Assembly (NCBI GenBank): GCA_910588965.1
Contig: CAJUSO010000003.1
Coordinates: forward strand, 52,784-116,783
Source of the DNA: an uncultured Lachnospiraceae bacterium
Lineage (GTDB): Bacteria; Bacillota; Clostridia; Lachnospirales; Lachnospiraceae
Reading direction: 5' to 3'
Length of the DNA: 64,000 bases
Position numbers and translations under genes: made by a program. Positions 8,270 to 17,416 of the stretch are shown here, piece by piece. How positions within the stretch are numbered: position 1 is the stretch's first letter; each line of letters opens with the position of its first letter. The notes under the pieces were generated by a model that was given only the letters and a program-made list of their open reading frames with translations, was not told the DNA's origin and made no database searches.

Positions 8270-10363
8270 TCACGCGCCGGCTTCTGCCGCAGGATTTTTC
8301 TCCTGGGGCGCGATATAGCCGCATTGGGGGTCTGCGCAGGCCAGCTTATGGCCTTTCTCTACCATATATCCCCCGCAGTCCGGGCATTTTTCCTTGGACG
8401 GCCTCTGCCAGGACATAAAGCCGCATTCTGGGTTATCTTCGCACCCATAGTATTTGCGGCCTTTTTTGGTTTTTTTCAGGACAACTTCCTTGCCGCACTC
8501 TGGGCACTGCACGCCGATTTTCTCCAAATATGGCTTCGTGTTCCGGCAGTCCGGGAACCCAGGGCATGCCAGGAACTTTCCGTGGGGGCCGTATTTTACC
8601 ACCATATTCCTGCCGCACAAGTCACAAGCCACATCCGTAACCTCATCCTCAATGTCAATTTTCTCTAATTCCTTTTCAGCCGTCTTCACGGCTTCTTCTA
8701 AATCTGGGTAGAAATTGCTGACAACGGCTTTCCAGTCCACCGTCCCTTCTGCAACCTTATCTAAAAGGGACTCCATATTCGCTGTAAAACGGTCGTCCAC
8801 AATGGTTGGGAAGGCGTCCAGCATAATGGAATTGACCACCTCGCCAAGTTCCGTAATGTACAGGTTCTTATTTTCCTTCACCACGTACCGGCGGCCCAGA
8901 AGGGTAGTAATGGTGGGCGCATACGTGCTTGGCCTGCCTATCCCAAGCTCCTCCAAAGCCTTTACCAGGGAAGCTTCTGTAAAATGCGCAGGCGGCTGGG
9001 TGAAATGCTGCTTTTCCTCCAGCCCTTCCAGCTTAAGCTGTGTATCCTCGCCCAGGGACTTTAAGAGCACATTATTCCCTGGCTTTTCATCCTCCTCTCC
9101 TGCATAGACGGACAGGAATCCTTCAAATAAGATTTTAGAGGCGGACACGTGGAACCGGTATTTCCCTGCGCCAATCTGCACAGAAGTGGTCTCATAGACT
9201 GCGCTGCCCATCCGGCTCGCCACAAAACGGTTCCAAATCAAGCGGTACAGGCGGAACTGATCCCTGCCCAAGGATTCCTTGACCATAGCCGGCGTCCGGG
9301 TAATATCGGAAGGGCGGATTGCCTCATGGGCATCCTGGATCTTGCCATTCCCTTTCTTTGCCTGGCTCTCTTTGGCCACATATTTCTCCCCATAGGCATT
9401 CTTGATATACTCCCTGGCCGCCACGTCTGCTTCTTCGGAAATCCTGACAGAATCCGTCCTCAGGTAGGTGATGATGCCCACTGTCCCCTGACCCTTGATA
9501 TCCACGCCCTCATAGAGCTGCTGTGCCAGCCGCATGGTTTTCTGTGTGGAAAAATTCAAGGATTTGGAAGCCTCCTGCTGCAAGGTGCTGGTGGTAAATG
9601 GAAGGGGGGGCTTCTTGGAACGTTCCCCCTTCTTCACCTCCAGTACCTGATAGCTTTCCTCCTCCAGTTCCTTTAAGACGCCTTCCATTTCTTTTCTGGA
9701 ACGGATAACCAGCTTCCCATCCCCGTCCCCATAAAATTTGGCCAGCAGGGGCTTTTTCTCCCCTGGGATGGCAAGCTGTGCCTCTAAGGTCCAGTATTCT
9801 TCTGGGATAAAGGCATTGATTTCCTCTTCCCGGTCACAGATAATGCGCAGCGCTACCGACTGTACCCGGCCGGCGCTCAGCCCACGCTTCACCTTTGCCC
9901 ATAAGAGGGGGCTGATCCGATACCCTACCATACGGTCCAGCATCCGGCGGGCCTGCTGGGCGTCCACCAGGTTCATGTCAATGCCCCTGGCTTGCTTCAG
10001 CGAAGTTTTTACGGCATTTTTTGTTATCTCATTAAAGCTGATGCGGAATATATGCTTATCGTCTAATTTCAGCGCCTTGGTCAGATGCCAGGAAATCGCT
10101 TCTCCCTCCCGGTCAGGGTCAGTCGCTAGGTAAACTTTGTCTGCCTTCTTCACTTCTTTCCTAAGGTTGGCCAGGATTTCCCCCTTTCCGCGGATGGTAA
10201 TGTATTTTGGCTCATAACCGTGCTCCAGATCTATCCCCAGCTGGCTCTTCGGCAAATCCCTTACATGTCCGTTCGACGCCGCCACTTCATAATTTTTCCC
10301 CAAAAATTTCTTGATTGTCTTTACTTTCGCCGGCGACTCTACAATCACTAAATATTTCGCCAT
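8270..10363 (-). CDS. topA: DNA topoisomerase I (type IA)
   Basis: A 697-residue topoisomerase that relaxes negative supercoils. The Toprim domain is at the N-terminus (YLVIVESPAK start; DPDREGE at 82-88). The catalytic tyrosine is Y300 in GIITYLRTDSVRIS. The C-terminus carries three four-cysteine zinc ribbons (starting CDLC, CPEC and CPDC). CAAGGAGG precedes the ATG. It sits between dprA and codY as in other Firmicutes. Nothing is missing from the expected architecture. Confidence 0.98.
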   Translation of the reverse strand: MAKYLVIVESPAKVKTIKKFLGKNYEVAASNGHVRDLPKSQLGIDLEHGYEPKYITIRGKGEILANLRKEVKKADKVYLATDPDREGEAISWHLTKALKLDDKHIFRISFNEITKNAVKTSLKQARGIDMNLVDAQQARRMLDRMVGYRISPLLWAKVKRGLSAGRVQSVALRIICDREEEINAFIPEEYWTLEAQLAIPGEKKPLLAKFYGDGDGKLVIRSRKEMEGVLKELEEESYQVLEVKKGERSKKPPLPFTTSTLQQEASKSLNFSTQKTMRLAQQLYEGVDIKGQGTVGIITYLRTDSVRISEEADVAAREYIKNAYGEKYVAKESQAKKGNGKIQDAHEAIRPSDITRTPAMVKESLGRDQFRLYRLIWNRFVASRMGSAVYETTSVQIGAGKYRFHVSASKILFEGFLSVYAGEEDEKPGNNVLLKSLGEDTQLKLEGLEEKQHFTQPPAHFTEASLVKALEELGIGRPSTYAPTITTLLGRRYVVKENKNLYITELGEVVNSIMLDAFPTIVDDRFTANMESLLDKVAEGTVDWKAVVSNFYPDLEEAVKTAEKELEKIDIEDEVTDVACDLCGRNMVVKYGPHGKFLACPGFPDCRNTKPYLEKIGVQCPECGKEVVLKKTKKGRKYYGCEDNPECGFMSWQRPSKEKCPDCGGYMVEKGHKLACADPQCGYIAPQEKNPAAEAGA

Positions 10364-10413
10364 TTGACTGCTCCTCCTTGTATCCCCGCTTCTATTCCAT
10401 ATACAGAATGATG

Positions 10414-11511
10414 TCAGACGGGATCCCCCGCCCTGGCATAATAATTCTTATAAACTTCCAAAATGCAGCCTTTTTCCTGCAGGGAGGCCAAGTAAGGCAA
10501 AAGCTCCCCCAGGCTAAATCCTGTCTCTTCCATAATCCTATCCAAGTTCTTTGCATGGAAACCCAGACAACTATACAACACTCTTTCCATTTTTTCAAGA
10601 GAAATTTTTTGTTTTTCAGTAGAAGGCCCAGGTTCCTTTTTAAAAACCCCCATTTCTTCCAGGAAATCTCCCACAGACAGGAAGATGCCTGCCCCCTGGC
10701 GGATGAGGCGGTTTGTCCCCCTGCTTAATGCATCGCTGGCCCTGCCCGGCACGGCATAGACTTCCTTGCCCTGTTCCAGAGCAAAATCTGCCGTAATCAA
10801 AGACCCGCTTTTCTCCTTGGCCTCCACCACCAGGACTGCGTCTGCCATGCCGCTGATCAGCCGGTTCCGCTGGGGGAACAGCATGGCATAGGGCTTGGTA
10901 TGGGGCGGGTATTCAGAAATGACGCCGCCTTGTGCTGCCAAGGCCCCATACAGCTTCCGATGCCCTGGAGGGTAGCAGACGTCTATGCCGCACCCCAGCA
11001 CCCCATAGGTCTGCCCGCCTGCGCGCAGGGCGCCCTGGTGCCCGGCCCCGTCAATCCCTGCGGCCATGCCGCTGATAACTGCTATGCCCGCCTGGGCAAG
11101 GCGGTACCCAATATCCTCTGCTGCTGCCCTTCCGTAAGGGGAGCAGTTCCTGGCCCCTACAACAGCGACAGACGCCTGGGCTTCCACCGGCAGCCTGCCG
11201 CGGTAAAACAGGCCATACGGCGGGTTATAGATGTCACGCAGCCGCACCGGGTAATCCTTATCCCCCCATAATACAAGGCCTATGTTATGCGCCCGGCAAT
11301 AGGAAGCCTGCCGCCCCAGTTCTTCTTCCGGCACTGCCTGGCGCTCCTTTAACTTTTCTTGTTCCAGCCCAGTCAGGAAAGAGATCCCCTCCACCTGGCT
11401 GGGCTTTAGGCGGTACAGTTCTCCTACTTCAGGAAACATGGCTTTTAACTTGATTTTCTTCTTCCCTGGGATTGCCAGGCTCCCTGCCAGCCAATATTCA
11501 TATAAATTCAT
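10414..11511 (-). CDS. dprA: DNA-processing protein DprA
   Basis: DprA loads RecA on incoming single-stranded DNA during transformation. The 365-residue protein has an N-terminal helix-hairpin-helix-like part, the Rossmann core with VVGARNCSPYGR and VISGMAAGIDGAGHQGAL, and a C-terminal winged-helix-like region. I choose the ATG at 11509-11511, which overlaps the comM stop as ATGA with GGGGG upstream, over a GTG four codons earlier. Coupling with comM supports a DNA-uptake or DNA-maintenance role; competence itself is not shown here. Confidence 0.95.
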   Translation of the reverse strand: MNLYEYWLAGSLAIPGKKKIKLKAMFPEVGELYRLKPSQVEGISFLTGLEQEKLKERQAVPEEELGRQASYCRAHNIGLVLWGDKDYPVRLRDIYNPPYGLFYRGRLPVEAQASVAVVGARNCSPYGRAAAEDIGYRLAQAGIAVISGMAAGIDGAGHQGALRAGGQTYGVLGCGIDVCYPPGHRKLYGALAAQGGVISEYPPHTKPYAMLFPQRNRLISGMADAVLVVEAKEKSGSLITADFALEQGKEVYAVPGRASDALSRGTNRLIRQGAGIFLSVGDFLEEMGVFKKEPGPSTEKQKISLEKMERVLYSCLGFHAKNLDRIMEETGFSLGELLPYLASLQEKGCILEVYKNYYARAGDPV

Positions 11512-13055
11512 GGCAGCCCCCACATCTTCCGGTCTATGCCCCGGTACAGCAAGGCTTCCATCACATGGAGCCGGCGAATCTGTGCTGAGCCGTCCAAATC
11601 CGCAATCGTACGGGCTACCCGTATCACCCGGTAATAGCCCCGGACAGTCAGACCCAACCGTTCAAAAGAATCCTGCAGCAGCTTTTCTGCCTGGGGCTCC
11701 ATCGGGCAGTATCTTTCCATGGCTGCGTTAGGGATCTGGCTGTTATATAGGATCCCCTCCCTTGCGAACCGTCCTCTTTGGATGCCCAGGGCTTTTCCCA
11801 CCCGCTCCCGGATGGAAGCGGAATTTTCCCCCGGTTCCCTCTTGGCCAATTCCCTCAGGGGCAGCCTTTGGACTTCCACACATAAATCCATGCGGTCTAA
11901 AAAGGGGCGGCTGGCCTTCTTAAGGTGCCGCTCAATCACGGGCAGGCTGCAGGTGCATTTATCCCTGTCTGGGAAATAGCCGCAGCTGCAGGGGTTCATG
12001 GCCGCTACCAGCATGACGTCTGCCGGATAGGAATAGGTGCCGCTGCTGCGCACCAGGCGGATGGACCGTTCCTCCAGGGGCTGGCGCAGGATCTCCAGCA
12101 CCGGCTTTTGGAACTCTGTCAGTTCATCTAAAAACAGAACGCCTTTATGTGCCAGGCTGATTTCGCCAGGCTTTGGCACCAGGCCGCCACCTGCCAAGCC
12201 GGCAGCCGTAACCGTATGGTGGGGGCTCCGGAAAGGCCTTGTCCAAAACCGCCCTGCCTCCCTCTGGCCGAACATGCCGCTGACACTATAAATCTTTGCC
12301 AGTTCTAAGGCCTCTTCCTCTGCCAGCGGCGGCAATATGCCGGCAATGGCTTTCGCCGCCATGGTCTTCCCGGAGCCTGGCGCCCCAAGCATCAGCATAT
12401 TATGCCTTCCCGCCGCCGCCACCTCACAGGCGCGCTTCAATGCCTTCTGCCCGCGGATGTCAGCAAAATCACATTCTGGCGGCGCCGCTGTTCCCCCAGG
12501 ATACCCCGCCGGCCCTTCCTCCCCCACGGCCTTCGGATCCTTGCGGAACCCTTCCACCTGCGCAATGGCCTGCGTCAGGCTGTCTGCCGGCAGGATTTTC
12601 ATGCCCTTTACAACCTGAGCCTCCGCCAAATTAGCCCTAGGGACGCAGACTGCTTCCTTCCCGGCCTCCTTAGCTGCAAGCACCATGGGCAGGATCCCTG
12701 CGGCAGGCAGGATTTCCCCATGCAGGCTAACCTCCCCTGCAAATAAAATCCCTTCCAGGCAAGCCTGGGGAACCCTCCCATATGCAGCGAGCACAGCAAG
12801 GGCGATGGGCAGGTCAAAACCCGTCCCAGCCTTACGGACATCGGCTGGGTAGAGGTTCACGGTTACTTTTTTAGGCGCAAGGCGGATGCCGCTGTTGCGG
12901 ATCGCTGCCTTTATGCGTTCCTTTGCTTCCTTCACCTCAGAAGAAAGCGCACCTACCATTTCAAATGTAGGCATCCCGTCGCAGACATCGGCCTCTACCT
13001 GGATTAAGAGGCTCCCAACGCCGCAGACGGTGCCTGTCGATACTATACTATACAA
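11508..13055 (-). CDS. comM: ComM/YifB-family Mg-chelatase-like AAA ATPase
   Basis: A 515-residue protein with an N-terminal Lon-protease-like (ChlI) domain, a P-loop (LGAPGSGKTMAAKAIAG, about residue 216-232), Walker B (VLFLDELTEF), and a C-terminal Mg-chelatase domain. In naturally competent bacteria ComM is a branch-migration helicase needed to integrate transformed DNA. The start is TTG at 13053-13055, set 5 bases after AAAGGGAGG; no better start is visible. It is translationally coupled to dprA. Confidence 0.93.
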   Translation of the reverse strand: MYSIVSTGTVCGVGSLLIQVEADVCDGMPTFEMVGALSSEVKEAKERIKAAIRNSGIRLAPKKVTVNLYPADVRKAGTGFDLPIALAVLAAYGRVPQACLEGILFAGEVSLHGEILPAAGILPMVLAAKEAGKEAVCVPRANLAEAQVVKGMKILPADSLTQAIAQVEGFRKDPKAVGEEGPAGYPGGTAAPPECDFADIRGQKALKRACEVAAAGRHNMLMLGAPGSGKTMAAKAIAGILPPLAEEEALELAKIYSVSGMFGQREAGRFWTRPFRSPHHTVTAAGLAGGGLVPKPGEISLAHKGVLFLDELTEFQKPVLEILRQPLEERSIRLVRSSGTYSYPADVMLVAAMNPCSCGYFPDRDKCTCSLPVIERHLKKASRPFLDRMDLCVEVQRLPLRELAKREPGENSASIRERVGKALGIQRGRFAREGILYNSQIPNAAMERYCPMEPQAEKLLQDSFERLGLTVRGYYRVIRVARTIADLDGSAQIRRLHVMEALLYRGIDRKMWGLP

Positions 13056-13186
13056 AATTACCTCCCTTTATGCTGGTTTGGGAAATATCGGCTGATACGC
13101 CTTGAAAAAAAGATAATGCTATTATAACACAGCCTCAAGGGATTGTGAATACAAAAAATACTGAAAGGATTGGCAGGTGGAAAGGC

Positions 13187-13214
13187 ACTCTGAGGCTTGA
13201 TTTTTCATAGAATA
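13187..13214 (+). promoter_or_regulatory. SigK/SigE-like promoter of the sigK gene
   Basis: AC (13187-13188), a 17-base spacer, and CATAGAATA (13206-13214) fit the mother-cell SigK pattern AC-16/17-CATANNNTA; the -10 also fits SigE. It lies about 28 bases before the start codon and suggests auto-activation. Confidence 0.55.
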
Positions 13215-13241
13215 TAATAAATCCGCTTAGAGGTGCGCACC

Positions 13242-13862
13242 GTGAAGACGTTTTTATTGCCGCTGAACGCAGAGGAAGAAAAGCATTACCTAAAAAAAAT
13301 GAAAGAGGGGGACCATGACGCCAGGCATACCTTAATTGAGCGGAATTTAAGGCTGGTAGCACATATTTCCAAGAAATACCAGAACGGCGATGAGGATATG
13401 GAAGACTTGATTTCCATCGGTACCATAGGCCTAATCAAAGCAATTTCTACCTTTAATTATGAGCGCGGGAACCGGCTTGCAACTTATGCTGCCCGCTGCA
13501 TCGACAATGAACTGCTGATGTACTTCCGGGGAAAGAAAAAAACCTCCCGGGAGGTGTCGCTGTATGAGCCCATCGGCACAGATAAGGAAGGGAACCAGAT
13601 CAATCTGATGGATGTAGTAGAAAGCACGGATCGGGATATTTTTGAAATCATCGAGTTAAAAGGGAATGCCAAAAAGGTCTATGAGATAATCCCTAAGGTA
13701 CTGAACAGGCGGGAACAGGAAATCATCGAATGGAGGTATGGGCTTTATAACCAGAAGCCTATCACCCAAAGGGAGATTGCCGATAAGCTGGGGATTTCAA
13801 GATCTTATGTAAGCCGTATTGAAAAGAGGGCTTTGGAAAAGCTGAAACAGTGCTTTGCCTAA
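13242..13862 (+). CDS. sigK: RNA polymerase sporulation sigma factor, SigK type
   Basis: A 206-residue sigma-70-family factor of the SigE/SigK mother-cell group. Region 2 shows HTLIERNLRLVAHISKKYQN, DLISIGTIGLIKAI and LATYAARCIDNELLM. Region 4 ends TQREIADKLGISRSYVSRIEK, which is the SigK form. Late mother-cell genes for coat and exosporium are its targets in other spore formers. The start is GTG at 13242 with AGAGG 8 bases upstream; an in-frame stop at 13218-13220 excludes any membrane pro-sequence, so the protein should be made active without SpoIVFB cleavage, as in Clostridioides difficile. No intervening skin element is present. Confidence 0.9.
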   Translation: MKTFLLPLNAEEEKHYLKKMKEGDHDARHTLIERNLRLVAHISKKYQNGDEDMEDLISIGTIGLIKAISTFNYERGNRLATYAARCIDNELLMYFRGKKKTSREVSLYEPIGTDKEGNQINLMDVVESTDRDIFEIIELKGNAKKVYEIIPKVLNRREQEIIEWRYGLYNQKPITQREIADKLGISRSYVSRIEKRALEKLKQCFA

Positions 13863-13970
13863 ATGCCCCTAGGCTGGCAAGCGGATTGGCAGGCGCAGCA
13901 TATTGACAGGCAGGGCAGGCTGCTATATAATGGCTGGCAGGCACACAAACCATACGATAGGAGGCACGCC

Positions 13971-14150
13971 ATGATGAACCTGCCAAAAGACCCCATAATG
14001 CTGCTAAGCTTTGTCAATACTTATCTGAGGGACCGGCATCCTTCCCTGGAGGATTTCTGCAAGAGCCATGATATTTCCCAGGAAAGCCTTGTTTCCTCCC
14101 TAGAAGCGATTGATTACCACTATGACAAAGAAAAAAACTGCTTCCTGTAG
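13971..14150 (+). CDS. DUF4250 small protein
   Basis: A 59-residue protein beginning MMNLPKDPIMLLSFVNTYLR, the conserved start of the DUF4250 family found widely in Clostridia; function unknown. It contains a helix-turn-helix-like stretch (LEDFCKSHDISQESLVSSLE) and an acidic end. AGGAGG is 6 bases from the first ATG and 9 from the second, so either may be used. The apparent open frame upstream to 13863 has no ribosome site and is ignored. Confidence 0.85.
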   Translation: MMNLPKDPIMLLSFVNTYLRDRHPSLEDFCKSHDISQESLVSSLEAIDYHYDKEKNCFL

Positions 14151-14195
14151 GCATAAAAGCCTGGGAACCGGCCGGCGGCTGCCCTATGCCAGCCC

Positions 14196-14753
14196 CTATC
14201 CCCGGCCATACCCCCCCTGCTTCAGCAGCTTCCCCCTGATATACCGGAGGGTAGCCTCTTCCCCCTGCTCTGCCAGCATATGCAAAAGGCGCTCCAACAG
14301 CGCCCGGGTATCTTCATGGAGGATACAGTAGTCCTTCCCCTTTTCATAGTATTCCAACGGGCTCCGGTCTGTGTACGCACCCTTTTGGTAATTCTTGGCA
14401 GCAGACATACGGTCAACAAACATTTCTACCACATATTCCAGCGGCATCTTCATGCCTGCCATGCCCTTTTCCTTCCCTAACCCATAGTCAATCCAATATT
14501 CCAGATGGTGGCGGTTCCTGCCCTTGTGGTGGAGCCAGGCGGAAGAATAGCCTCTTTCTTCCCGTTCTGCATTATTCGGGCTCTTATCCCCCTGGTAATA
14601 CCTGCACCCTACCCAAAATTCCGTAGGCCCATATTTAGACAAGTCATGGAGCAGGCCCTGCTTATACAGGCCCACCTGGAAGCACCCCTTCATCACCAGC
14701 AGCTTATGGTGGCTAATTGTCTTAAAATGGTTCCATACCTTGCTTATCTCCAT
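14196..14753 (-). CDS. DUF5662 family protein
   Basis: A 185-residue cytosolic protein with many His and Asp residues in conserved-looking motifs: FKTISHHKLLVMKGCF, LLHDLSKYGPTEF and HHKGRNRHHLEYW. This pattern is that of DUF5662, whose HD-like arrangement hints at metal-dependent phosphohydrolase activity; that is inference. The ATG at 14751-14753 follows GGAGGG by 5 bases. It is adjacent to, but 46 bases from, the TraX-like gene in the same direction. Confidence 0.8.
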   Translation of the reverse strand: MEISKVWNHFKTISHHKLLVMKGCFQVGLYKQGLLHDLSKYGPTEFWVGCRYYQGDKSPNNAEREERGYSSAWLHHKGRNRHHLEYWIDYGLGKEKGMAGMKMPLEYVVEMFVDRMSAAKNYQKGAYTDRSPLEYYEKGKDYCILHEDTRALLERLLHMLAEQGEEATLRYIRGKLLKQGGYGRG

Positions 14754-14798
14754 CTGCACCCTCCCCTCCAAGCACCCATACGCCCTTCCCCGAATCCG

Positions 14799-15464
14799 TT
14801 ACTGCACAAGCTTAAAATACTTTATAAAATAAAGAATTAATAAATGTGCCGGGTAAAAGATATAAAAGAAATATTTCATCCTGGGCCCTCTCCTGCCATT
14901 GTAAAGCAACATGGGCAGGACTGCAAGGCCTGCATAAACCTGCACCCCTCCCTTGGCCAGCAAGTAATTCGCAGATGCAAAAACCGCGTGCTTTACAACC
15001 ATATACTGGCCCAGCAAATAAAAGCAGAGGATGAACAGCACCCCTTTCGCCCCATAATCCGTGCCCATATATTCCGCCAGCAGGCAGGCCAGGAGGAATG
15101 CCGTTATCCCATACCATTTTTCTTTATGCCCTTGGAACTGCTCAATCACCAGAACACCCAAAAACAAGGTAAAGAATACATTCTGATGCTCCAGTGTAAG
15201 CCCGCCCCAAAATACCAGATCGAAAGGCACTTCTGAAAGGCATGCAAAAACCAGGAGCCGCGTTTCATATCTGCGGATATTGCCAGTATGGGCCGCGCCC
15301 TCCGCCAGCAGGAAGCAGAAAATGGGGAAGGCCAGCCTCCCCACTATCCGCAGCTGTATGTACTGGGGAAACAGAACAGCCCCCGTATGGTCTATTAGCA
15401 TGGAAATGATGGCAATCCACTTCAGGGTAAAGCCATTAATACCGAATCTCTGTCCTTCCGTCAT
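14799..15464 (-). CDS. TraX family membrane protein
   Basis: A 221-residue integral membrane protein with about seven hydrophobic segments. The start region, FTLKWIAIISMLIDHTGAVLF, and the following RIVGRLAFPIFCFLLAEG are characteristic of the TraX/acyltransferase-3-like family. TraX acetylates pilin in F plasmids, but chromosomal clostridial members have no assigned substrate. The true start is the ATG at 15462-15464, which overlaps the upstream GH13 stop as ATGA and has AAGGAGG 5 bases before it; the open frame further upstream is an out-of-frame shadow of the GH13 gene. Confidence 0.85.
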   Translation of the reverse strand: MTEGQRFGINGFTLKWIAIISMLIDHTGAVLFPQYIQLRIVGRLAFPIFCFLLAEGAAHTGNIRRYETRLLVFACLSEVPFDLVFWGGLTLEHQNVFFTLFLGVLVIEQFQGHKEKWYGITAFLLACLLAEYMGTDYGAKGVLFILCFYLLGQYMVVKHAVFASANYLLAKGGVQVYAGLAVLPMLLYNGRRGPRMKYFFYIFYPAHLLILYFIKYFKLVQ

Positions 15465-17416
15465 GAAGCCCTCCTTACTCTTTTGGCCCTTTTCAACGCT
15501 TTTGGGGTTGGCAGGGGCTTCCCGCATAAGAGGCAGACGGACTGTTCCTCCACTTGGATTTCCTTGATGTCCCCAAGGCTGCCTGCCCCTTCCAGAACGG
15601 AAGGCTCTTTGGCGGTATCCAGCAGGACCCTCCAATCCATCCCATTCGGCAATGCAAATTTCTGCGGTAAATTCTGGAAATTATAGGCCACATAAATACT
15701 TTCTTCCATCCCTGCATAGGCTCCACTGTATAATATGCCCACAAACCCCCGGTTCATGCCAAAATCAATCCTCCAGCCGCTGTCGCTGTGGTATGACAGA
15801 TCCGGGCAGCCCCGGTTCTCATAATCCTGGAGCTGGAACGGCATGGGGCTGCGGAGCATAGGGAAGTCCTTACGGAGCTGGGCAACCTGCTGCACAAAAG
15901 CCAGAAGCTGCCGTACAGGCGCCGTAGATTTCCATTCCTTCCAGCCTATCTCATTGTCCTGGCAATAGGCATTGTTATTGCCTTTTTGGCTGTTGCCGCA
16001 CTCATCCCCCATCCACAGCATGGGGATGCCCTGGGAAAGGAAGGTAACGGCAAGGGCGTTTTTCACCTGGCGCTTGCGAGCCTCGTTCACCTGGCGTTTG
16101 CGGCTGATGCCTTCCTGCCCGCAGTTCGTGCTGAAATTCCAGTTATTCCCATCCTGGTTCCCTTCCATATTCTGCTCATTATGCTTATGCTCATAAGAAA
16201 ATAAGTCCCAAAGGGTAAACCCATTATTTTCTGCAATATAATTGACAAACCCCTGGTGCTCTTGCTGCCTGCGCATCTGGCAGGCAAACTCAAAGATGCT
16301 GCCCCCCTTATGGTTCAGTATCTTACGCGCCTCATAGAGGAAGCCATCATTATAGGAAAACAGTTCCGGGCCGAACCGCTCCCGGCTTCCTGCCAATTCC
16401 TCCCGGAACCCGTCATACAAGAGCTTGCACCCGCACAGCTGCCTGTCCATAGCCAATAGTTCCGCCACAAAGGGGCTGCCCAGAAAGCGGAACCCATCCA
16501 CATGGTATTCCTGATGCCAGAAGCGGAATGCTTCAATAATTAAATGTGGATTTGTCTTTTCAGGAAAATAAAACTCCAGGATGCATTCCATTTGGTTCTG
16601 GTGCATTTTCTGGATTAACCGCTTGAAATTATCTGGATTGCAGCCTTTCCCCAGGAAGGATGCTTTGGGTGCAAAATAACTGCCTGCCGTATAGCCCCAA
16701 TAATTGATAAGGTCCCGGGGATTTTCCTGTGCCTTGCCTGCGTCCAGCAGCAGGATCTCCTCAAATTCATAGACAGGCATAAACAGCAATGTGGTGACCC
16801 CAAGCTCCTTGAAGTAGCCCAGCCTGCGCTCCACTGCCTCCACAGTCCCATGACTGCCACCCTTCTTCATCCCCATGGAAAAGCCGCGGACATGGAGTTT
16901 GTAAATTACCATGTCTTCTTTCTTAATCCCCAAAAACCCCTTATCTTTCCACTTAAAATCAGAAAAATAAAAAGAACCTTTTATTTTCTTCCTGATTGGC
17001 TTTGCCCGCATGTTTAACTTTTGCGCTTTTCTGCCGGGCAAATGCCCATCCAAGGCAGCTTTCTCTTTTTCTGGAACAAATGGCTCCGGCGGCTGTGCCG
17101 CCTGCCTGCGGGATTCCTCTGCCCAGACCTCCCGCCCTGATACTTTCCTGGCGTAGGTATCTATGGCCTCCTTCCCATTTACCTCGAAATTGTAGTCGTA
17201 ATTTTCCCAATCCAATCCGCAGATCCCAACTGTATAAATGGTACCCAAGTTTCCCTGCTCTTTCATAGGAATTTTCACAACCGGACTGTTATCTTTCGGA
17301 TATAACAGCAAGTAGCAAGCGGCGCCTTTTGCTGCCTGCATGGAAAATGAAATAATGCCATCCTGTCTCGTTACGCCTATGTTCTCCTTATTTCCGGTAC
17401 AAATTTGAAAATCCAT
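15461..17416 (-). CDS. GlgX-like GH13 protein lacking catalytic residues (predicted pseudoenzyme)
   Basis: A 651-residue protein with an N-terminal CBM48-like domain (about 1-100), a linker, a GlgX/isoamylase-like barrel (about 165-510) and a C-terminal beta domain. The fold signatures are clear, for example VDGFRF at 306-311, GFTLWDLFSYEHKHNE at 399-414 and QGIPMLWMGDE at 462-472. The active site is not: region I lacks the usual Asp and Asn-His, region II has Leu where the nucleophile Asp belongs (GFRFLG), region III has YDGF where AEPW is expected, and region IV has NN for HD. All three catalytic carboxylates are therefore changed. It may be a glycan-binding or regulatory protein. GGGAGGG precedes the ATG; TraX is coupled downstream. 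Confidence 0.85.
   Translation of the reverse strand: MDFQICTGNKENIGVTRQDGIISFSMQAAKGAACYLLLYPKDNSPVVKIPMKEQGNLGTIYTVGICGLDWENYDYNFEVNGKEAIDTYARKVSGREVWAEESRRQAAQPPEPFVPEKEKAALDGHLPGRKAQKLNMRAKPIRKKIKGSFYFSDFKWKDKGFLGIKKEDMVIYKLHVRGFSMGMKKGGSHGTVEAVERRLGYFKELGVTTLLFMPVYEFEEILLLDAGKAQENPRDLINYWGYTAGSYFAPKASFLGKGCNPDNFKRLIQKMHQNQMECILEFYFPEKTNPHLIIEAFRFWHQEYHVDGFRFLGSPFVAELLAMDRQLCGCKLLYDGFREELAGSRERFGPELFSYNDGFLYEARKILNHKGGSIFEFACQMRRQQEHQGFVNYIAENNGFTLWDLFSYEHKHNEQNMEGNQDGNNWNFSTNCGQEGISRKRQVNEARKRQVKNALAVTFLSQGIPMLWMGDECGNSQKGNNNAYCQDNEIGWKEWKSTAPVRQLLAFVQQVAQLRKDFPMLRSPMPFQLQDYENRGCPDLSYHSDSGWRIDFGMNRGFVGILYSGAYAGMEESIYVAYNFQNLPQKFALPNGMDWRVLLDTAKEPSVLEGAGSLGDIKEIQVEEQSVCLLCGKPLPTPKALKRAKRVRRAS

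Noticed and set aside
15465..15635. N-terminal extension of the TraX-like gene
   Set aside because: It overlaps the GH13 coding end out of frame; the ATG overlapping the GH13 stop has a strong ribosome site.
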